Source: Avena insularis (taxonomy: Eukaryota > Streptophyta > Magnoliopsida > Poales > Poaceae). From it: 64,000 nucleotides of DNA. The position numbers and the translations under genes were made by a program. The notes under the pieces were generated by a model that was given only the letters and a program-made list of their open reading frames with translations, made no database searches and was not told the origin of the DNA. The stretch is from contig CM042694.1 of assembly GCA_023614405.1 (NCBI GenBank), positions 351,682,010 to 351,746,009 on the forward strand. The letters run 5' to 3'. This document shows, in pieces, positions 24,171 through 35,640 of the stretch (the first letter of the stretch is position 1; each line of letters starts with the position of its first letter).

Positions 24171-25270
24171 AAAAAAATTGTTATACTTTTATAAAACGTA
24201 AAAAAATTTATACTAACATCATATATAACTTATTTATTTTTCTTCTTAAAAAACTGCTTGTCCATCTGCTACGCGTGATTGCTAGCAGCTCAACTAAAAA
24301 AATGTGAAGTATAAATAATGGATTAGGTAGTACTTAAAAACATGGATAGGGGGAGTTTTTTAGGGGTGGGTGGTCGGTGCCCAAAAAAGGCCGAATTGAA
24401 GAAAAATGGGCCAAGCAGGAATTGATGGGCTATTTTTAACAGGCTCTCGCCCAATCTAACTGAGCTATCTGCACGGCCCAATGACCCAAACATGGCCGAG
24501 TTAAAAGGTCTTGGGCTATAATAAGGCCGGATGGGCTAATTTCTTGGGCTCGATAGTTAAAATCCCAAGGTACGTGTTGGGGATCGGCCAGATTCGAAAC
24601 AAAGCCGTCAATAAGGAAAAAAAGGTATAAAAATAAGCGCCTAGATCCTAGGAGCCTAAGAACTTGTTATGTTAAGGCGCTGATGTCACCCTACTAATTG
24701 TGCTAATACTCAGCTCATGAAATTCCCAGTTACAAGCTAGTTGCAACAAATGTGTAACCCTCATGTTGCACGAATGGCGACGTAAATCCAATGGCAAGAG
24801 AGGTTACTCTTGAGAACTGGCAAATCCGATAAAATATTCATAGATATTTCTGTGAAAATTATGGAAAAACACCCCGCACTCGCTAAAAGTTTTTGCCGAG
24901 ACCCCAAACTTTCCTAAGCCCGCCCTCAATCGAGCGACCAGCCCCCGTCTCTTCAAATTTTGCACCGTTCTTATGGGAGATGCACCGGATTAGAACTAGG
25001 CCACAAACTTATCCATGCCTTAAAAAAACTTCTCGACGCCTTTCTATCAACAGTGCTGGCCTACCACTATTGGTCGTGCCGTTCTTCATGAGACGCACCG
25101 GCCGGCGGTCAGCTGGGCGATCCCCATGCTTCGCCTGCTAGATTCAGCCACTGGACATTCTTCTTGGCTTTGGTTTGTTCTCCACCTCTCCTAGAATTAG
25201 TTAAATCTTGTGACCATCTAGATTTACAAGGTGCTTGCAGATTTAGATAGGTACGTTCTTTAGGTAAATC
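24171..25270. other. No gene; possible CACTA interior
   Basis: AT-rich at 24170-24350. At 24360-24600 it is rich in GGCC/GGGCC words (GGCCCAATGACCC and similar), as in the second CACTA-like region at 34950-35220. I see no coding feature I can support. Confidence 0.4.
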
Positions 25271-25279
25271 TATAGTAAA

Positions 25280-25920
25280 GCTCTGGACAGAAGAGTTCGA
25301 AAACATCTTAAAAAGGACTTGGCAGAGATCCTGTGTAAGCTTTTGACCTGATATATTCTGCATCCTTCTTTGATACGATGGAGCATTTGGCTGTTGATGT
25401 ACCTGACGAGGAAGTACTTAGAGGTACAGTACAGTATAGATGTATGTACCCTATAGAACGTCGACTTTGCATTTCCAAGGAGCGGGAAGATATTCGTAGA
25501 CAGTTTGATAAGTGAGTGTTATGCAAAGATATCTTCACATATAAGACTGTAGAAAAGTTAGATATATTCAGATGTTTGACTTGACTATGTTTTGTAGGTT
25601 CTTCGCAGAAATAAAAGTACCAGCAAATTTCTTTCCACCAATAAAAATACCGGATGGACTAAGATCTAAGGATCATGTAAGACGCTCAAATTGCACTGTG
25701 AATTGTCTATGAATTGTCCAGATGAGGTAACCTCTTGTCTATTTTGTAACGCTAGATTTTGGAGCTTGAATTCCTGGCCCTTATCTGTGGTCCTGATAGG
25801 AGTATAACAACAGCTTCAGCTTGCATTTCCAACGGTGTCTGCCATAGCGCTGATGTACCTTCTGTGGAGACTAACGCAGCTGGAGGTTGTCCTGATGAAC
25901 CTACACTAGATTACTTTTAG
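25280..25920 (+). pseudogene. CACTA transposase fragment (DUF4218) fused to extra exons
   Basis: The frame 25280-25351 reads a helix (LKKDLAEILCKLL); after a frameshift, 25378 onward reads MEHLAVDVPDEEVLRG and YRCMYPIERRL. Together these match the DUF4218 pattern of plant CACTA (TNP2-type) transposases: LCxL, then a FFDxMxHLxxHLPxE segment, then a YRWMYPxER segment. After ERRL the sequence diverges. Three exons can be joined with GT-AG borders and kept phase: 25378-25511, 25598-25676 and 25756-25920, giving 125 aa and a stop. The tail has VETNAAGG..DEP, resembling the repeat protein at 26578. Probably a transposon remnant; expression is uncertain. Confidence 0.55.
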
Positions 25921-26577
25921 ATTCAAAATCCTGCACTTGACATTGTCGTCCCAAGGAAAAGAAGGTTGTGGATATCGTAATAACGCCTTCTACAGAACAA
26001 GATGCTGGAGGTGATGATTTCCTATGGTAATACATACCATTCTATGACTTGTACAAGTAGTTATCGTAATTTAATTAAATTGCATATCCCTCTCTATCAA
26101 TGAAAATGGCATATCTTTTGCCTTGTTTCAAAAATAAACAAATATTTGCATGTCTCCTTGTGTTAGTCGATGCAAAGAAGATAATGTTTTCTGTTCAAGT
26201 CATGTGAACAAATATATTTGTATGTAGAGACATAAATGCAGATTGGGTGAAAAAATCAGCATATAATTGCCAGATCAATAACACAAGCATAATGGCATTG
26301 CAAGAAAAGGAACATAACCATCTTTTCACCATGCTTGTGAAAAGGATATGAGCCAGGAACTACGACTGCAAGTGGCAAAGGCCAATTCTCGTGCAGCTCA
26401 GCTAGCATTGGTTTATCATCGATGATACTTTAGCATCCGAATATTATGATTGCATACTAGGAGTAGTTCCAGTTCCACACTACAATTCAATAGGAAAAAG
26501 TGTAAGAAATGCGTAAGGTAGATCCATAATACAGGTTCTAGAGAAAAGCATAAAAATCATAAGAAAGAATCTCCGCA
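25921..26577. other. No gene seen
   Basis: After the stop at 25918-25920 a short continuation (to about 25980) stays in frame and includes ALDIVVPRKRR, reminiscent of the IVVP repeats at 26578-26892. The rest is AT-rich with no supported feature. Confidence 0.4.
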
Positions 26578-27153
26578 TCACAGTTCACCACCTTCAGGTG
26601 CAACAGTCACTACAGATTGTAAACCCAAATCACCGCCTCCTTTAGGTGGCATGATAATTTTGGGAGAGGGATCAGCAGCACCAACAGCAGCGCCAGCACC
26701 GGTAGCATGAGTCTCCATAATAGGTAAACTATCGAGCACCACAATGTCCTCTGAAGGCTCTTCACTACCAGCTCCAGCCGCGCAAGTCTCCGCGGATGGT
26801 AAAACCAATCCACCACCTCCATCATCTGGTACGACGATGGCAGGTGCAGGCTCATCAGTACCAGCTGCAGCTTCAACTACATCAGTCTCCACAGAAGGTA
26901 AACAAGGTGGTGTCTTAGGTGTAGCGATTTGACATCCATTTTGTACTCCGTCATCAGGAAACTGAGAGTCTTCTTCAACTTTGTGCTTCTGCGGTTACAA
27001 GATAAACAAAGATTAGATCGAAAGCATCTGCGTGGGATGACAAGAACATATGTCATTCTATTGATTTACCTTGTCATCTGGGATAGCAGAAGTCACATGA
27101 TTGGAACCTATTTCATCGAGAATCCTCTTTTTCGCTCCCTCCCCTATCTCCTT
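26578..27153 (-). CDS. Two 3' exons of an acidic Gly/Pro-rich repeat protein
   Basis: Exon 27153-27070 (28 codons, KEIGEGAKKRILDEIG...) has an AG acceptor before it and a GT donor after it. Exon 26988-26578 follows a good polypyrimidine-CGCAG acceptor and ends at a stop. Both are phase 0 and fully open. The last exon carries three imperfect repeats of about 30-36 residues with the pattern ET..AGAG..EP...IVVP..GGGL.LPS. The upstream exons and the start were not resolved; candidates lie at 27154-27330. I do not recognise the family. Similar residues occur on the plus strand at 25860-25980, so this may be part of a CACTA accessory gene. No domain is visible and no function is assigned. Confidence 0.45.
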
Positions 27154-28394
27154 CTACAGCAAGTTGTAATATTGATTACATGATGTTGATTGAAAAATAT
27201 ATGCAAATGTTCAAAAGTTTGCATTATTGAACTACCAACTTCGAACGGATCCCTACTGTTCTTAGTTATGGGATCTAGCCCAAAAAACAAGCTTCTATGC
27301 AATCCTAGTCTAAAAAAAGGCTGCATACCGAGATAAGAACTACTCTACACATGACAATGTTGCACAATCGACAATAAAAATTTAACCGCATCATCAACTC
27401 TACCATGTAAGTTCGGAGTGAATCTAGATACACACGTTTCACATAAGCTAAAACATCTTATGTTATGAAACAGAGGGAATAGGTATGAGTGTTCTAGTAT
27501 TTCACAAACCGACATTGTTGCCGCGGGATAGAGATGACGGATGGTCCACCGCCCTATAGAAGGTTGCCACGCTGATCTCGCCGCCACCTGTAGAGGACGG
27601 AGCCGAGGTGCTGGTCGGCAACAATATGGAGCGAGAGGCCAAGGGCGGTAGTTGATGGGAAGAAGGGACTGAGTAAAAGAGGTTGTGTGTGCGTGGGGGG
27701 AGGCTGGTGAGGGAGTTAAATCCAGCTTGTCTCGGAAGGAACGCGCTTCCACGTGCACCGGCATGTGCAAAACTCCCTCTCTCTCTCTCTCTCTTCGGTG
27801 GCAGCTACTGATAGTAGTACTACACCTAGCTTCATCGAGTTCTCTGGTACTCCTACTAGTAGACCTTTACTACTACTAGGTAGACAAGCAGTACTTGTTG
27901 AGAAGAAGAAAAAAAACTAGAATAGCACACCGTTGTACAGTATTGCCTTCTCAAATCACTGGTGATGCCATGATGAGCGACATGTTTTTACTGGTAAACC
28001 TGGAAACATCGTGTTCCTTCCACCACGTGCAATTTCTGAGCGAAGTACTTACCAACACATCCAACTTAGGCATACAGGACCCAAACTGCAGTGAAAAAGA
28101 AACAAAACTATAGACCTGCAAGGAGTAATACTAACAGTACTACTATTATACAACATTCTGGAAGAAATTATGTACAGAATAGTAGTAGAGTACAACTGTA
28201 GTCCTAATAAGGTTCTTTTACAAACTTGGTGAAATATACATACTAGAGAAACTACCAAGTGTACAAAAGGGGTTTTTGGTCATACGGAGTATTTTACAAG
28301 CCAGACCGAGTGCGAAACCAAATGCTGAGTACTCGTACATCAGCTAAAAACCAGCCAAAAGAAAGTGTTCAACAGAAGGCCAAGACCAAATGAG
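27154..28394. other. Intergenic; CT microsatellite and Stowaway-like fragment
   Basis: Contains a fragment near 27431-27486 resembling one arm of a Stowaway MITE (minus strand CCCTCTGTTTCATAAC), a GC-rich patch at 27520-27670 that could be promoter or 5' UTR of the minus-strand gene, and a (CT)n run at 27774-27794. No complete gene is seen. Confidence 0.4.
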
Positions 28395-30919
28395 CTATCC
28401 TTGAACAGGCTCGTTCAGCTCCAAGGCGTTTGAGAAGCTTGGTATGAACCAAAATGAAGTCTCCGACCATATACAACGAGTGTTGGTGTGGAAATCAACA
28501 GCTGCGTCACCATTCAGACTGAAGTGGCAAATTTCAGGACGCGGCCAGTACTCGTAGCCAATTTCATGGTGTGATGTGTAAACACAGTTCCTTCTCGTTA
28601 GATGTCCTGGTGGATCATTTGCATCGCCTACTGCAATGATAATTGGATAGTTCACACCAAGGAAAAGAGAATATGATCCAAGGTCAGTAACGCTTTTCCA
28701 TTGGTTAGCTACAGTTAACTGGCTTGTGTCCATCGAGAACACCATGCACTCAAACCCAGAAGGATAGGTGTGAACGGTGTGACCATAGTGAACAACACTA
28801 GTATCGTCAGCAATTGCATTGCCTGAGACACCATATGTATAGACCAGAAGAAGTCTTAAACCACCGGCATATCTTGCTAACCACCACCTACCAGGATCAT
28901 TCTCCTCATCGTCCTCAATAAACCCATGTGTCAAGTACACCACATCAGATGGCGACAGGATAAGGATAGGACCTTCAAAGGGAAAGGAAATGTAAGATGG
29001 AAATAATATCGATATTGATCTGAGATTGTAAAAGTTGATATATAGTACTATTTTCAAAAACCTTGATTATACTTAAGATGTTTGATTGCGTAAGAAAATG
29101 CCAACCTAGGGAGATGCTATGGAAATTCTAATTCTTTTCGAAATGGGGATATGCTATGGAAATTCTCCTAGAGACACGGTTTGATTCATAGCATCAAATG
29201 AAATAGTAAATAATCCTATAGGATCTTGAATGTAAATTTCATAGGGAAAAAGCAAGGTTGGATCCTACAAGTTTTTGGAGTCTTATATACCAAAGGAAAA
29301 CCAACAAGGATTATTTCTAGGAGGTTTAATATATTATCTTATCTTATATTATCTTACCACTATATAGTGTATGAATAACTTTGAATATTTACTGTTGGAT
29401 CAGGACTTGCAATCCCAACATTGCTAGCCGTTGGATCTTCTTTTCCATTCTAGCATCTACTTGAAGATTCTACTGATAGTCTTTAGCACAATGAACGCTA
29501 TGCACAATCCTCAAAACACACTTCTCCATCATTCTAGAAACTTCTCCTTCATTTCTCAAGACCATGTTAACAAAATTTACAAGTACTAGTACCTAATAAA
29601 CATTGACTTCTACATGATAGAAATACAAGAACTAAATATGCACCCATACTTTATAGATGTCGATCAAATTTCTAATTTTTTGAGCTTTACCTAGTATTAT
29701 AAATCTATATAGTTATGATATGTCATATGTCTAGTATCTAAGTCTCAGGTAAATACTAGTAGTAGATACCATATTTTCCATGGATGTACTAGTACTAGGA
29801 GACACGGCAATACTATTAGTAGAACTCAATCCTATGAATCAAATTACTTATATGTAAGAAAACTTAGTAAGGATTGCATTCCTCTGAAATTCCTAGGGAA
29901 TTCATACAAATCAAAGAGTCTAAAATTCCTATGAAATTCCTACTAACCAATGAAACTTCAGAAAAAATATCTTACATTGATTCAGGAATAATATCTGGGT
30001 CTCACATAAGTACTTACTACTAGTAGATACAATATTTTCCATGGGATGTACTAGGAGATGAAGCAATACTATCAGCAGAACTCAATCATATGAAACAAAC
30101 TACTTATATGTAAGAAAACTTCCTAAAGATTGCATTCCTCTGAAATTCCTAGGGAATTCCTTTGAATCAAAGAAACTAAAATTTTAGTGGAATTCCTACT
30201 AACCAATTAAAGTTCAGAAAAATTAGCTTGCATCGATTTAGGAACAAAGCTGATAAAATACGTAGGGAGAAGAATTTACCAAGTTCCAGAGACTTCCATG
30301 CATAAACACATTCGTTCTCGGTCACGGAAAACACACGATCGTGTTGGATAATAGCATCATCGTATCTGAAGTATCCCTGGAACTCGTTCACACAAACTGA
30401 CCATCCATGACTATCATCCCCGTTAATGACATCAATCTTGAATTCGAAAATGGTGACTAGAGAGAAATCTCTGTATCCCCCAGCAGCTGTCGGAACTTGG
30501 CAAATGACTATCTTCTGCAGTTTAATACGTTGACCTTTATCAGCATCATTCTGAAATGTAAGTGTAGAACCTTCGGTTGGTTCAAACCCCGACACTTGTG
30601 GAATAACAATCTTGTGATGAGTGTACATGTTGACAAGGTCCCACGTGAAATCGGGCCCAACTATGATGATCCAATGTCCATTGCCGCCTGATCGCTGCTC
30701 ATCAAAACCATTTGGCATCACAACATCGGAGAAGAACCTGTCCAGCAGCATCAGCTTGCATGGGCTGCCCGCCACTTCGAAGCAGTCTTTGTATTCCCAC
30801 GGTATCACCATCGGGTGAGAATGAAGAACACATGGGAGGCCAAACGGATGAGAAGAAGGCATAGTTCCGCTCTCTTTTGCTGATTGAAAAATATGTTTGG
30901 ACGAACTGGTGAGGCTCAT
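28395..30919 (-). CDS. DUF295 / KIB1-4-type beta-propeller protein, two exons
   Basis: Exon 1 is 30919-30280 and exon 2 is 28972-28395. The donor is CTTG|GTAAAT and the acceptor TTTGAAG|GTCC. The junction keeps the frame across a split Gly codon and yields 405 aa. Motifs of the grass DUF295 family are in order: LPCVLHSH near the start, a GPDFTWDLVNMYTHHKIVIP block, LSPSDVVYL..GF, LLLVYTYG, and VTDLGSYSLFLGVNYP followed by RRNCVYTSHH. In related proteins this fold is a beta-propeller, often behind an F-box; here no F-box is seen. The start ATG at 30919 is chosen because it is the first in frame; a second Met lies 19 codons on. No internal stops are present, so this is the best intact host gene. 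The 1.3 kb intron carries a Helitron-like insertion. Confidence 0.72.
29337..29759 (+). mobile_element. Helitron-like short element (A-prime family) in the intron
   Basis: Starts TCTTATCTTA after an A and ends ATACTAG before a T, matching the TC...CTAG and A/T insertion rule of Helitrons. The body matches the A-prime units at 49.8-54.5 kb: CCACTATATAGTG, then GTTGGATC twice, TTCCATTCTAGCATCT, and ACTTTATAGATGT. It has no coding capacity. The start coordinate is uncertain by a few bases because of the TATCT repeats. Confidence 0.6.
29745..30245. repeat. Local tandem duplication, about 255-bp unit x2
   Basis: 29745-29995 and 30000-30245 align: both contain TATTTTCCATGG, GCAATACTAT, AGAACTCAATC, TTGCATTCCTCTGAAATTCC and CCTACTAACCAAT. 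It lies in the DUF295 intron next to exon 1. Confidence 0.8.
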
Positions 30920-31061
30920 GGTGGTGGTGGTGTTGCAATGGTTGATGAGTACTTAAAGAGGGCCTTCGGTGAACACCTTCTGAAACTGCTCAGGATCTTT
31001 ACAGACCTTGCTCGATCTCACCATGGAAGGAGGTTCCGGATGGTGTTTTGGGGGCTTTCTT

Positions 31062-31089
31062 TGGGGTGGGGTGGGGTGGGGAGGGAGGG
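31062..31089 (+). other. G-quadruplex-type G tract
   Basis: Six runs of three or four G separated by single T or A (GGGGTGGGGTGGGG and on). It lies about 145 bp upstream of the DUF295 start codon, with the C-rich strand being the coding strand. Confidence 0.7.
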
Positions 31090-31513
31090 AAGATCGTTGG
31101 TGTGAGCTGGCGGCCGAGGTGCGATGGAGAAGACAAAGGCTGATGGTGCGTAGTTGTACTACTAGTACTACTGCAAAAGGTGCGCGAGTGGGGGGCTCCA
31201 ATTGAGGCTGGTTGCACAAACCTCCAACAATTAGATCTGTAGTTGCAAAGAGCTCCAACTGTTGTGCCCCGGGTATGTAAGAAATTATGTTAAGAGGGAT
31301 AATCGAAAAATTTGTGCTAGGTGCAGCATTTGTACCCAAAAGTAATTGTAGTAGTTTCTTGCAACTAGACTATCATGATTATCTAGAGTTCCCTGCAATT
31401 TTGAATTCAATTGTTGGAGGTTTGTGCAATTTCCACCCTCCTTGTGTTTCGAGGAAGCTCTATGACCCTATATTCAAACAAACAAAAAATGATCAAAGAC
31501 AAACAAAAAAAGA

Positions 31514-31870
31514 AAGACCATCTCTAAGGGCTCGTTTGATTTGCACGATTCTCAAAACATAGAAAGAGGAAACTACAAGAATTTGGATCAAGTATGTGTT
31601 TGAATCATAGGGAAAGCAAAGCAATTATACCATGAGGTTGGAGTGGATGGAAATTTTCCTAAAAAATAGAGGGCAAAGGAATACTTTGAAGGAATCCCAA
31701 TTCCCGTGTTTTTCCTATTCCTATATTTTTCGTATCCTACGTTCCAAATGGGACATAATTCCTACATATTGGAATCCTATGAATCAAAAAAAACAGCATA
31801 GGATTATTTCCTAAGCGACAAGATCCTTCACAAAACATTTGAATTTTATTTGAATCAAAGAAGGAATAAA
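31514..31870. mobile_element. MITE-like remnant (GGGCTCGTTTGAT end)
   Basis: Starts GGGCTCGTTTGATTTG, a terminus type seen in grass Harbinger-like MITEs, and contains repeated AGGATT/AATCCT and TGAATCA words. The opposite terminus is not convincing. Neighbouring sequence at 30920-31500 and 31870-32330 shows no gene. Confidence 0.35.
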
Positions 31871-32329
31871 AAAAGGTTTCCTCTCTCAGGAAAAAAGGAA
31901 CTCCACCTCTTGGAGAAAAAAAAGGAACGCCACCTCTTGGACAATTCACTGTGATGAGAGTAACTACTAGAGTCTATGTCTAGTACTAGCTCTAGTACGT
32001 ATCAGTATTTGTTGGTGCCTCGAAGGAAATAAAATAAAGTCTACAGGTAATAAATGTCCATGGAAAATAAAGCTCTGCAGGTAATAAATGGCCATGGATT
32101 TTTCCAAGATACACAATCTTTTGCTTGTTCATTTTGATCTAGGCGACAACCGGAGGATAGAGGAGTACTAGCTGCTTGATGGCTCTGAAATATAGCCATC
32201 TACGTCCATATTTAAACTGGATATTAATCATATTTTTGATGAAATATCTCTCTAAATCCTGCCACTAATGCTAATATTTAGAGGGGTATGCAATCCTTTG
32301 TTCTTGTATTTTTCCTGCGCAGATAATGT

Positions 32330-33370
32330 CGTTTAAAGGAGGGAATCACTACATCGGAGGCAGACGCCATAATGACCAACTATACGGCCGGAGCAAAAAT
32401 TCCGACTGTATAGCTCCAGTCGTATAGTTGGCCCCGCCACCGTTAGGTCAAACAGAACAACTTTCATGAAGGAACCCTTATATAGAGAAGCCTCAGGCAA
32501 CGGGAAAACAATGCTCGCTCCGCCCCGAAGAATCCAGACTCTACCAAAAATCCGCCTCAGATCTCCAAACCCTTCTCCATCTCCATAGCCATCTTCCACC
32601 ACGTGTAATAGTAGATCTCTTCTCCGATTGGCGACATTGTAAGACTATTGCTATCAATCTTATGATTTTCATTACAATGTTTGTGATTGTTGATCTCATC
32701 TCTGTGTATGAGTAATTCTGCTTGGTCTAAGGACTTTAGCCTAGCCATGTAGCAATTGTGCATGTGATTTATCATAGATGGGATCGTGTATTAGTTTGTA
32801 TGACATGATGATTATTGTATCCTCTCTTGCTTCAATCCAAGGACTTGTCAGGTACCCCAAGACCCCGAGGGTTGAGCTAGGTATAGGGAGTATGAGTGAT
32901 GACTGATCTGCAGGTTGGGAACCCTAGTGACGGAAGGGGTAGTACGGTTGTATGTGAGGGATTTGCTTGGGATTAACGGTGACATCATGATGCATATCAT
33001 TAGTTCTGTTTCTTCTATGGATGAGACTAGTAGGTTATTGATATAAGCAGTTGCGGAGGCAATAGAAATTATGGATGCACTGCCCACATATAATTTATCT
33101 TGCTCTAACAAATACATGCATACTTTATTTCTATCAGATGTTTTTGCACAGCTACAGGTGAAACTGAACGCCCTAGGCCCTCTCTCTCCATCATTGACAA
33201 CAACAAAAAGATGCAAGCTACTGGTCTGGTAAAAACATAAAAGGAATTCTAAAACTCCCAAAGGTCCATTAAAGTAACTTCACTACGCATTCGCTTCCCG
33301 TGGATTCGATAACCTAGGTCTACTAGGGAAAAGAGCTATATTACATCCGTAATCCGGATCGAAGGTATCA
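32330..33370 (+). repeat. Probable 5' LTR of Athila-like Gypsy element
   Basis: Inferred from the primer site just downstream (33381) and the gag at 33577. It contains a TATA-like TTATATAGAG at about 32470. The 3' edge is placed at GGTATCA (33370), a few bases before the primer site. The 5' edge is not proven and I see no TSD. Confidence 0.5.
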
Positions 33371-33380
33371 ACCCTTTTTC

Positions 33381-33397
33381 TAGCGCCGTTGCCGGGG
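33381..33397 (+). other. Primer binding site, tRNA-Asp type
   Basis: TAGCGCCGTTGCCGGGG matches the complement of the plant tRNA-Asp 3' end except for one base (TGG to TAG). It is typical of Athila/Tat-lineage Gypsy elements. Confidence 0.8.
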
Positions 33398-33576
33398 AAG
33401 CAATAGTTGCCCTGGTGAGGTTATTAGGAACCTTGCTAGTTTTAATTCTTGTTTTTTAATTTTGTTAGTTTGCTATTCAGTCTTTATTTGATAAACCAAA
33501 AAAATTAGTTAGCCTTTAAATTCTTGTTTTTACTGTTATAATTTTTAATCTAAGAAAACCCAAAAACATAGGAAGT

Positions 33577-34632
33577 ATGGTTGAAAAGAAGCTTGGGGAG
33601 TTTGCTACTCCCAATAATGATTATTTGGGTACTCCTATTACTCAGCCAGCAATTGCTGCTGATGACTATGAAATTAAGCCCCATTACTTAAGTTTGGTTC
33701 AAAAGAATCAATTTGGAGGCTCTGCTGTTGAAGACGCAAGTATGCACTTAAATACTTTCACTCAAATATGTGATATGATGCATATAAAAGACGTTGACCC
33801 TGATACGGTCAAATTGCGTCTATTTTGTTTTTCTTTGAGAGGGAGAGCTAAAGAATGGTTGCTATCTTTGCCTAAAAATACTATTACCTCATGGGTGGGA
33901 TATACTTCTTTATTTATTAGTACATTTTTCCCACCTGCAAAGACTATGCAACTTTTATCTAATATTACTAGCTTTAGACAGGAAGAGTGTGAGCCGCTAG
34001 CACTTGCATGGGAGAGGATGAAAGAATGCCTAAGAATCTATCCTAGTCATGGGATGGAAGATTGGTTAATCCTCCATTTATTTTACAATGCTCTTAATCC
34101 TATGTCTAAGTCTATGCTTGATACTGCAGCTGGAGGAACATTTATGGGTAAACATATTACTGAAGCAAAGTAGCTACTAGACAATATGCAAGACAACCAT
34201 GCCCAATGGAATGTGGAAAGATCAAACACGAAGAAGGTGAACTCTGTCTCACCACAAGAGAACGAAGATCTCAATGCTAAGTTGGATGAGCTCATACTAG
34301 CCGTTAAAGGTAAGGAAACCCAGGTAAGAGCCACCCTTGAAACAAATATAGAAGAAATAGACTTCGTAGCTCATAATGATTATAACCCTGCTTGGAAGAA
34401 GAGTTACAATCCTAACTTTCAGAAACATTATGCTAGTCCTGCAGGTAATTCTAATAATAATATGGGAAATAGTAATGGTAGTCTCCAAGAAACACTTAAG
34501 TCTTTCATAGACACATAAAATGAAAAAAATAATATTTTAGTTAAAATTACGGAGAACCATGATGCTATGCTTGGTAGATTATCTAACCAAGCTGTTAGTT
34601 TGAGAAATGATTTGCAGGCCCTTCAAGAAAGA
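33577..34632 (+). pseudogene. Athila-like Gag, two stops, truncated
   Basis: One frame from ATG 33577 with in-frame stops TAG at 34171-34173 and TAA at 34516-34518. It encodes the retrotrans_gag domain of Athila-type elements: QNQFGG..DASMHL, then LFCFSLRGRAKEWL, then FFPPAKT. A downstream segment with LSNQAVSLRNDLQALQERT follows. The frame loses its family character at about 34632, where a CACTA-like terminus starts, so pol is absent. Gag would form the capsid; this copy is dead. Confidence 0.85.
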
Positions 34633-34949
34633 ACAAGGATCTACAAGAAAAGTTGGCTTTTACAACAAACGATTTTCGTGGTTGAAGGCCCGTTTTTCGT
34701 GGCTAAAAAGTCTTCTACGACGGATGCCCATCGTGGTAAAAGCTCCGTCACAAAAGAATCTACCATGTTTTTTTCCTGACCGTGACGGATCGCACCCTTC
34801 AGCCACGAAAACTTGTTCCATGGTAGATCTATTCGCCAGCCGCGTTGACTGCTGACATCATGCAAAATGCCATGCGGCAAACATAGTTAACGACCAGTTA
34901 TCGCTGTTAACAGCCATGAAAACCATGGTAGAAGCCAGGCCTAGGCAAG

Positions 34950-35640
34950 GCCTGCTCATAATTAAATGGGCCGGCCCATCAAGAGAGCCCAATAAGATTA
35001 CGGCCCGTTACCGTGTCATCCGACAATGTTTGAAATGGCCCAAAGATGTGGCCAACAACGGCCCGTTACTGTTTCAGCCTACAAAACGCCACACTTTTCG
35101 AATACTGTGCGGCCCGTTAACAGGCTGTGTCAAGTAGGCCCGATACTGTTAAAGCCCATGGTCAGCCCGTCACTGTTCTCACAGCTCATCATGGGCCGCC
35201 TACGAACGACCCACTTTTGAGAAGGTCCGACACTGTTCTGGCCTGTTACTATTCTGGCTCGTTATTGTTCTGGCCATCTACTATTCATGTCCGTTACTAT
35301 TGTGGCTTTTTACTGTTCTGGCCTGTTACTATGCTGGTTGCCCTGCTCTGGCCTGTTACTATTTAGGCTTGTTACTGTTCTGGCCTGTTAGTATTCAGGC
35401 CTGTTACTGTGCTAGATTGCCACTGTTCTGGTCTGCTGGTGTTTTGGCCTGCTACTGTTTGGCATGTTACTGTTTTGGCCTGTTACTGTTTTGGCCTGTT
35501 ACTGTTTCGGCCTGTTACTGTTCCGGTCTATTACTGTTTTGGCATGTTGCTGTTTTAGCCAGTTATCGTTGTTGTTTTGGTCTGTCACTATTTTGTCATG
35601 TTACTGTTTTGGCCAGTTACCGTTACTATTTCGGTAATTC
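34950..35640. repeat. Short tandem array of GGCCTGTTACTGTT-like units
   Basis: About 35 degenerate copies of a 14-21 bp unit (GGCC(T/C)GTTACTGTT(C/T)T). Spacing is most regular at 35230-35640. The array gives long fortuitous frames in several registers. Confidence 0.85.

Noticed and set aside
24165..24185. CACTACACAAAAAAATTG as a CACTA end
   Set aside because: Same orientation as the left end at 22827 and different after eight bases; cannot be the inverted partner.
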